This document shows positions 56,537-64,000 of a DNA stretch of 64,000 nucleotides, one piece after another. Position 1 is the stretch's first letter. Each line of letters starts with the position of its first letter. Source of the DNA: Moniliophthora roreri (Eukaryota; Basidiomycota; Agaricomycetes; Agaricales; Marasmiaceae); assembly GCA_001466705.2 (NCBI GenBank), contig LATX02000024.1:62001-126000 (forward strand), in the 5' to 3' direction. The notes below the pieces were generated by a model. It was not told the DNA's origin. It did not search any database and was given only the letters and a program-made list of their open reading frames with translations. The position numbers and the translations under genes are program-made.

Positions 56537-58439
56537 ATGGGGCACCCCGAACCGATAACCATCGATGTACCGAGTCTTGGAAAGCTACACGGATGGCGGA
56601 ACCACGAGGGCTCTCAGCAGTTTTTCGGGATTCCTTACGCTAATTTCACTGCTCGCTTCCGCGCTTCTACAGAGACCACCTCTTGGTCTTTTGGAGAGCA
56701 TGATGGACGGCGATTGGGGTACGTTTCTTCCTTTCTATCCGCAACCAGCACACTAAACGGTTTCCAGGCGTTATGCACCTCAACCTCAACGTCCATTCTA
56801 CCCTTTTCCAATGCCGGAACGACCTCACCTGGGCGAATCATTACAAGATGAATTTGAATGTCTTAATCTCCAGATAACGATGCCAGCAGGGAGCAAGGCG
56901 GGTGATAAATTGCCTGTCATGGTTTGGTTCCATGGAGGAGGATTTGTGTTTGGGACAGCGAACTATTCTGTTCTGGATGGTCGAGGGATCTCAGAGATTT
57001 CGACGCAAATAGGTTACCCGACTGTTATCGTGACGTGCAATTATCGGCTGGGGTGGTTTGGGTTCCTTGCGTCGGATGATATATGTGCAGATAGAGAGGC
57101 GTTTGGAGGCGGAAATGGGAATCAAGGTCTTGGGTACGTTTGGAGTGCCCCGTAGCACGCCTGCCCTGCGTCTGACTATTCATTATAGAGATCAACATAA
57201 CGCGCTGAAGTGGGTAGTTAAGCATATTAAAGCTTTTGGTGGCGATCCAGAAAACATCACAATCTTTGGACAGAGTGCTGGTGCTCGTATGTTGCTTGAA
57301 ATTCCTTTAAGTTTTCCAACTCATCTTTAAGTAGTCTCCGTTGACATGCACCTTCATTCGCCTCATCGTCATCTTTTTAAACGTGCCATCCTGATGTCTG
57401 GCACGGCACCGATTTGCGGATACTATACCGAGGAGCAATACCATATCTTATACCTCAAGTTACTTCGCGCTTGTAGCATCGATATCAATCTGCCGGGACC
57501 AGAGCGCCTCGAGGCCTTACGAGCCGTACCAGCAAGCAAATTACTGGATGTCACGTATGACGTCTTTGGCGGTCTCAATCTACCGCAATTCGGCTCCTGC
57601 GATGACGGCTGTGTTCTAGGGAAAGGACAGAAGCTGCCTCCTCCATCGAGCTACGTAACGGATATTCTTGACTGGGAAGGAAAGCTCATGATAACGGACT
57701 GTAAACGTGAGTAGCAACCAAATGACGCAGAGTTCTTAGAGCTAATACTCTGAAACAGATGAAGGCATCATTTACGACCATGAATTCACGTTATCTTCAA
57801 ACGAGCTCATTTCCTGGATTACCTCTCGTTTACCGGAACCAATCGCATCAGAAACCTTGCAGCATTATAACCTGAGCACATCCATGTCCCAACGCGAACT
57901 TTACCTCGCATGCGAGTCATTCATCACGGACATCATCTTTACTGCACCGGTCTACTACATGTCACAAGCCCACCCTAACGCTGTCGTAGGGCATTGGGAC
58001 TATCATTCTACATTTGACAATGCCTGGAATGGGTTTGCGCACCACTCGATGGATTACCTGTTCAGTTGGCAAGGGCTCAATCCGGTGTTGAAACCCCACG
58101 AAAAGGCTTTGGTCGTGCAGCCGCGGAGGATTATATACGGTTTGCGAACGATACGGCGTATCCAAATCAGGTGGTCAGAGAAGACGGGGTGAGTTTGACG
58201 TTTCGTCCAAGTTTGTTGGCACTATCTAATGTTGTTGATCGTGGCAGCCGGATCCTGTGTGTCGTGTATATAACGAGGACGGGGAAGCTGTGTTGTTATC
58301 GCGCTCTAGCTATTCCGGTCGTCCCACAGAGTGGTTTGAGCGTATGAAGACGTATATTAACGTGTTTTATGAGCTGGCATTTGAAGTCAGTATGCGTAGG
58401 TCGAAGCTTTTGTCGTTGGAATATGGACCTGGTTCTTAG
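56537..58439 (+). CDS. Type-B carboxylesterase/lipase, apparent late frameshift
   Basis: Begins [15 protein letters not shown]. The alpha/beta-hydrolase path is clear: FGIPYA, RFR, then [17 protein letters not shown] (oxyanion loop, about 56910-56960), [29 protein letters not shown] with the nucleophile Ser (about 57240-57280), and [12 protein letters not shown]. The His region is [10 protein letters not shown] (58036-58065). No signal peptide is seen, so it may be intracellular. Introns are short GT-AG (for example about 56719-56767, 57705-57758, 58191-58246). Near 58097-58100 (AAAA run) the frame must shift by one base to continue as [18 protein letters not shown] and on to the stop at 58439. 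Without it the protein ends about 30 residues later (stop at 58190-58192). This is either a sequence error or recent damage. Substrate unknown. Confidence 0.75.
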
Positions 58440-58949
58440 AATGAGCAGGTAAAAGATATTACTATCAGTGATACGGGTCCGCCTATATAACCAGGCCATA
58501 TCATCTTTTTGCGTAGAACCGCTTGTAAACGAGGTGAAGAAACCTGAAAGGTATTTAAATGAAGGTGGTCGCCAGGTCTAAGCTCACGTGTGCAATCTCG
58601 GTCTTCTGCATCATGTCGTTATCAGTCTCCCCTTGAATATCAACTTGCATACTCTCGACACGACTGGACTGCGGAATAAGAATAGTTCAGACGGGGAGAT
58701 TCCATGGGTTACTACATAAAAAACTAGCTCATGCATTTTTTTCCTTATCTCTTGTTTCCCATACCACGCAAGCTTTCTTATGTATCAGGTCTTCTTCGAA
58801 ATGTCCCTTTGAATAGACTGCCAACTGGTGGCCTGAATTCAAAGAAAGGGAAGCGGACGGAGAAAAAGTGAGAAAGATTCATGATGGCGAGGCCGTCAGT
58901 ACATAAGAATCCCGTACCCAGCAGTTCTGCGGTTGGCGTAGCATTGTCA
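58440..58949. other. Intergenic region, no gene seen
   Basis: Between the esterase end and the MYND fragment. Nothing supported. Confidence 0.5.
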
Positions 58950-59230
58950 CTTATCGATACCAAGCAGAGCTAAGCCGATGCCCTCCTGGTACGTTGCAAT
59001 GGAAAACGTCCATCTCGCACAACGTCCTGACCTCGGTCCGTTGAATAGAATCATCACCTTTGTGAGCGCACACTGCAGTACCGGAAAGGGCGTCAAGTGT
59101 AATCCGGATGCATGGACTGAGGGCTCTGTGTTTTTTTAGATAGATTGGAAAATAATGGCCCAAACTTTCGAGAAGAAGGGAGCGGACAAAGGAAAACCCG
59201 AAAGACTCGACCATCAAGGTGAGGCCGTCA
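58950..59230 (-). pseudogene. Partial tandem copy of the last exon of the MYND gene
   Basis: The reverse strand reads SIQRTEVRTLCEMDVFHCNVPGG, close to SVQRTEVRTLREMDDVYHCDVSGA of the neighbouring gene's last exon. A shared gaggccgtcagta sequence and purine-rich flanks recur on both sides (58890 and 59222). Only a fragment is present, with no zinc finger. Confidence 0.6.
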
Positions 59231-59291
59231 GTATATTTTACCTAAAATCATACCCAGGTCCTTGCTGTCTACTACATGTGGCTTAGGAGGC

Positions 59292-60671
59292 CTATTTCTC
59301 GTCAACCAGTTCTTTCATCCTTGCCAACCAACCGCCAGGATTGTTTGAAGATATGTCCTGAAAGTTGAAGTTGTCTGTTGCCATCACAAACGGCCACACT
59401 GACTTGGGAAATGGAAGGCCATTATCGACGACAAATACGCGAAGTGCCTTGGGCGGAGCTTTCTCTAGTACTTCATTTAGGATTCCGCGTCCGAGCGCTC
59501 CCGACACGTCGCAATGGTAAACATCATCCATCTCGCGCAACGTTCTAACCTCAGTTCGTTGAACAGAATGGCGGAAGGTTAGTCGACCCTGGGCTGTCCT
59601 GCGTTCGTCTACTTTGATATATACCACGAAACAATGCGTTACTTCCAATTGAAGTTGTTATAAGCAAGTCGAGGTTGAGTTGACTCTTTACGGACGTACC
59701 AACTTTGTTCGGATTCCTCTTGACATCTAGTGCCAAAAGTCCAGCGAATCCTAATCGCATACTATGTTCGTTACCCCACCTCTCGTTGTCCTGCCTACGC
59801 GCTTCATCATTCTCTGAGTTGTACAATCCTTGTGTGATTTCCAACTTCTCCCCAGCGATCCGGCGTTTAACATCCTCGACCCAATCGAGTCTGGCGTTGG
59901 CCCATAATGCACTTCTCAGGATTGAAAGATCTGCGAGTTCAACTTCGCACGTTGTGACCTCCAAACCATAAGGAAGGCCATCATCTTCGGCCCAAACCCT
60001 AACTGTGTCTTTCTGTGCAGGTGTTATTCGAACTGGTGCAGACCACCGAGGCTGGAATCTGGATATAATCTCCTGTTCGGTGGTGGGAACTGCGCTACGG
60101 ATAAGGAATTTGAACTCTGGTTTTCCATCGGAAACGATATGTTCTTCGACGTCTACATGAACTAGCATGACATGGCTTTCTAGAGCTTGCATTTGGAATA
60201 TGGATGCAAGATAACATTGGACAACATACGAGATAGATCTGAAGCCGTCCCTATACCCATCCCCCAACAAAATGCAAAGGTGAACGCGAGTTGGGATCTC
60301 TTAGTCCATCGTACAAATGCTTTATGACGGGCTTCCACTTGCGGGCCTAGTTTCGCTCGAGTTTGTATGTTGACTTGAGCTGCGCGACACGCTTTTTTGT
60401 GCTCCGGCCAATGTTTCCTTTGGCAATGAGTGCCCTGCATGAGTCAATGTACCTGAAAACGGAATGCCTTGAAACTTGAAAGAAGACGTACGCAGTATCT
60501 GATCTGGGAGCAGCCAGAGCACACTTGAAGTTTGGTATTCCTATCCGAAAAGCACCGTTCACAAGTAATATTGGGTGCGCCGTGGATGACAGGAGAGTGG
60601 CGGTCACAATAATAGCAAGTGTTGCGGTGGGAGAGTTTCTCTACTGCGGGAACATTGATTGTGGACTGCAT
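59292..60671 (-). CDS. MYND zinc-finger protein
   Basis: Exons 60492-60671, 60257-60434, 59700-60185 and 59292-59641 join to 398 codons (397 aa). The N-terminal region has CYYC, then CERCF, CSGCSQIRYC and, after intron 1, HCQRKHWPEHKKAC. Together these form a zinc-binding MYND finger. The remaining ~310 residues have no catalytic motif I recognise: no SET blocks, only alternating strands and helices with conserved-looking FVVYIKVD and VFVVDNGLPFP. MYND fingers bind proline-rich partners. Many basidiomycete genomes hold expanded families of MYND proteins of unknown job. Intron 3 uses a GTATAG donor and an AAG acceptor, chosen because it restores frame. Confidence 0.8.
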
Positions 60672-62291
60672 GGGGACTGGGCCGCGAAAGAGTTCATCTG
60701 TATTATCGATTATAATATGTGTGCAAGTATAGAAGGGGTCACCTGGTCAAAAGGACGTGTGTTGATCAGACACCTTTGATCTTTTACTACTAATAGTAAC
60801 GGGACTGAATTACCATTCCTAACTGAGACTCAGGCTTACAGCTTACAGCCAGACTCCTCCTTGACGGGCTGTGATGAAGAAGCCAGAGGCCTTAGATATC
60901 AGCAAACGTTCGAGCTCGGTTGATCGAGACCAAGGCAGAAGGTGTCGGCTGTGAGCCAGAGGATGTGATTTTGTTGATGGGGACTGGTGCACCTGAGAGG
61001 ACGAGACGCAACTTGGTTGTAAAGAGTTAAAACTGTCATGCATGCAATGAATTCGGGGCTGGGATGCCCAAGGGATGACGTGGAAAGGGAAAGGGAAAGT
61101 GAAGAGACAACGGCAAAGACGGGAGGGCGGTAGCCGATAAGCTTCAGGGCGTTTTGTTTGGCTTCGGTCCCCATTGTTTCCAACTCGCTCACCACAGTCA
61201 TGTCCCCAGAACTGTGTCTACTCGGCCAGCAAAGGCACCAATGCACTGTATGGCTTGACACATGATATCAAGGATGGTTCGTATTTCTACCAAATCTTTC
61301 CAAGTTCAACTGATGGTTATTGAATGATCCACAGCAGGGAAATTTCTAAGCGTGTAGCCCGCAAGTCTTGTAAAGTTTTGAATCTTACCCGAGAAGTTTG
61401 GCTCGTTTAGACCCAAGAAATGTCAATTAGTGGCACAAGTGAATTGACTGGTTTCGGGACAACTTGGCGGTCGGAGACTTTCCTCTATTGGGTCTAGCAA
61501 TGCTTCATCAAGGCCTCGCGTACCTTCTGCGGAGAAGATCGATGAGCTGAAGAAGAAGGTCGGACTCAAGACGGCGCTGGATAGGATTGCGCAGTACAGT
61601 TTAGCGTAAGCGCGACTCCGATTTTGATGCTGGACTTTTCGTATTCAAAGAAATGACAAAGTATAAGAAAACGGATTCGCATGGTTATCTCGTGAGTCTC
61701 TTTCTCTCCTATCAGGTTCACCATCTTACTAGCTTCATTCTAGAATTCCGTGGATTTCGATTGATTCAATGTTCTCGTCAAACAATGGGGATTGTCGATT
61801 GGCGGCATACATACGCATTCATTGGAATGCGTAATTGTCCACGAGCAAACCGAAATTCTGCACCCCCTTACTTTCAAATATAAGCGACCATATATGTGGC
61901 GCCACGCTCGGTGCTCGGATGCGACACACTGTTTTTCATGCGACAGTCCAAGAGCAAGAACTGGAAACGCAGATTCAGCAGCGGCATAGCAGAGTCCACC
62001 TGTCGATAAGGTGCCATTTTTCTCAATCGGTGAATAATAGGTCGTATCAACGAAACACGAAGTTGGAAGTAGTCTTCAACTTCGAGGTCTTCGATTTACT
62101 CTTCGACGTCTTCTCCATGACCGACGTCATCGGCAGTCAGCAACACATGTTCCACTCCTGTCGGGCTTCGGGTTATCGTCTTCTGGGCTCCTACTATTTA
62201 ACGACGCACCTTGCTCGACGATTATCATCTTCTTCTCTTGCCCTTCTCTCGAACTGGACCGAAATTTTTTCTATTGATAGTGCATCTGACC
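60672..62291. other. Intergenic region, no supported gene
   Basis: About 1.6 kb. A 120-codon minus-strand frame (60899-61261) and a plus-strand Lys-rich fragment (about 61525-61605) lack a recognised family. Promoter elements of the MFS gene probably lie in the right part. Confidence 0.4.
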
Positions 62292-64000
62292 ATGGATAAC
62301 CTTGAAAACCTCGCTCCTCCAGACCAAAAGGAGATCCATAAATCTTCCAGCTTCAGTTCTTCAACGACATTGAATCCAATGGAGTCACGCCGGATACTGT
62401 GGAAAATCGACCTTGTATTGGTTCCGTGAGTTATTTTTATACCTTTTCATTGCGCTCGAGAACTCACTGTATACACCGCGTAGCATGATGGGCATATCAA
62501 ATTTCCTGATGTTCCTGGACAAAACTACACTCTCCTACGCTAATTGTAGGTCGCATTACGTATCCAACAATGAGTGGAGGAACTCACACTCAAACTCTTT
62601 CAGTAATGGGGATCAAAGCAGATAACCATCTTACTGGGCAACAACTCTCATGGCTAGGCTCACTATTCTACTTGTTAGTCTGCGTCATTGTCCAATGCGA
62701 ATTCGTGACTGATGTTTCTACAGAGGTTACCTCGCCTGGCAGATACCTGCTGGATACTTGCTTCAACGCCTGCCTATCCGCTGGCACTTGAGTGGAATGA
62801 TTATCGCATGGGGCACTGTGTTGTGTGCCCATGCTGCGTGTACAAACTTTGCAGGTCTTGCAACATGCCGTTTCCTCCTGGGCGTTACGGAGTCGGTCAT
62901 GATACCTGCTTTTACTACGCTGACAGGCATGTTCTACAAAGCCGAGGAGCAGTACGCTCGTGTTTCCTTATGGTTTGGTACCATCGGAATAGCACAGGTA
63001 CCGTCATTTCTCTTCGTTTCTACTTATATTTGGCTTATGAATTCGCTTCATGATCAGATTGTGGGAGGTGCAATGTCGTACGGAATTGCTCGAATGGACG
63101 CCTCGCAGCATGTGCTTAATCAGTGGCAGACACTATTCCTCATTACCGGCGTCATCACGGTCGTGTTCGGACTTATCTGCCTCTTCATAGTTCCCTCTAC
63201 CCCTTCCGACGCGTGGTTCCTAACACATCAGGAACGTATATCAGCGATAGAACGCCTTAGTTCTGACAAGAGAGGAACTGTTTCCTACGACTTTGAGTTT
63301 TACCAAGTGCGTGAGGCTCTTTTCGATCCGCGACTATATCTTGTAGGCCTCTCAGTCTTCGCGCTTGCTATACCCAACGGAGGGGTCACCTCATTCGGTG
63401 CCGTCATCATTCAGGGTTTCGGGTACTCGACTCTTCAAACTCTCCTTCTGGGAATGTCTACCGGAGCTTCCGAAATAGCAGCAGTAGCAGTCGGATACGT
63501 TATTGCTCGCTACACCAATACACGTGTAGCCCCAGCCACAACCATGCACTGCATGGCTATCGTTGGAGCAAGTCTAATGATTGGGTCTGGTGTGTCTCGC
63601 AATGTCCAGTTCGCTGGGTATTGTCTGACTGCTTGGTCTCCCGTTTCAATCGTTTACCTGCTATCTTGGATGTCCAGTATGATAAGCGGACAGACAAAGC
63701 GGATAGTTTATTATGTGTTCTATCAGCTGTGTTATGCTGCTGGGAACGTCATTGGAAGCAATATCTTTCGAGAGTCCGATGCTCCGGCTTATGTTGCCGC
63801 TAAGACTGGGGTAAGTTATTCTTGTCTCTTTCACGATCGTTCGAGGTACTAAAAAAAACTTTTAATAGGTCCTGGCTGGTTACGTGGTCGATGTTGTAGC
63901 ATTTGCTGCGATCGCGTTCTTGCATTTCAAATGGAACAGGTCAAAGGATGCGACGGCACTTGAAAAGAAGAATCTAGAAGAGGAAGAAAATGACTTACAA
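62292..64000 (+). CDS. MFS transporter, allantoate-permease (Dal5/ACS) type, 5' part
   Basis: Starts at ATG 62292 and runs off the right end. Exons are 62292-62425, 62484-62545, 62604-62672, 62724-62997, 63058-63810 and 63870 onward. The cytosolic N-terminus (about 45 residues) is followed by MMGISNFLMFLDKTTLSYAN and, across introns, MGIKADNHLTGQQLSWLGSLFY and GYLAWQIPAGYLLQRLP. These are the hallmark of the Dal5-like anion:cation symporter group, with the R-F-x-L-G-x-x-E motif as CRFLLGVTESV. The intron 62998-63057 is 60 nt and open, so it could also be retained without breaking the frame. The family takes up organic anions such as allantoate, nicotinate or similar acids at the plasma membrane. 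Substrate unknown. Confidence 0.88.

Overview
The window reads as nuclear DNA of a filamentous basidiomycete, most likely a mushroom-forming agaricomycete. Genes carry many short introns (about 48-65 nt, GT-AG, one GC-AG). The families are typical of such genomes: NACHT STAND ATPases, a HET-domain protein, a FunK1-like kinase remnant, a GH12 glucanase, an M35 protease relic, P450s and a Yor1-type ABCC pump. Species cannot be named from sequence alone.

Left flank (1-13.4 kb): the 3' end of a K+/H+ antiporter, a decayed cytochrome P450, a possible 960-bp terminal-inverted-repeat element, an intron-containing tRNA-Arg(ACG), a secreted GH12 endoglucanase, a SET-domain protein, and a relic of a NACHT-protein C-terminal module.

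Central accessory island (13.5-34.5 kb): a ~2.5-kb segment (NAD(P)-epimerase gene plus kinase-like gene) occurs twice in opposite orientation and brackets the island. Inside are a fused double-NACHT gene, a second NACHT gene with an acidic tail, a HET-domain gene, a second inverted pair of SUR7/PalI-type membrane protein genes, and an M35 protease pseudogene near the symmetry axis. Across the inverted pairs one kinase copy and one PalI copy are damaged, while both epimerase copies are intact and nearly identical down to their introns. The island looks like a fungal NLR/HET (self/non-self recognition or innate immunity) locus shaped by duplication and gene conversion. That function is inferred from family knowledge.

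Right flank (34.5-64 kb): a mitochondrial twin-Cx9C protein gene (CMC4, three tiny exons), a single-pass membrane protein, acireductone dioxygenase (methionine salvage), two adjacent inverted-repeat elements, a Ser/Pro-rich protein of unknown role, a 360-bp hAT-type MITE with an 8-bp target duplication, an enoyl-CoA hydratase-family gene, a Yor1-like ABCC transporter, a type-B carboxylesterase with an apparent frameshift, a MYND zinc-finger protein with a partial tandem copy, and the 5' part of a Dal5/allantoate-permease-type MFS transporter.

Exon models were built by hand from splice signals. For most intact genes the summed exon lengths are exact multiples of three, which supports them. Apparent single-base frameshifts in several other genes could be real decay or assembly errors.
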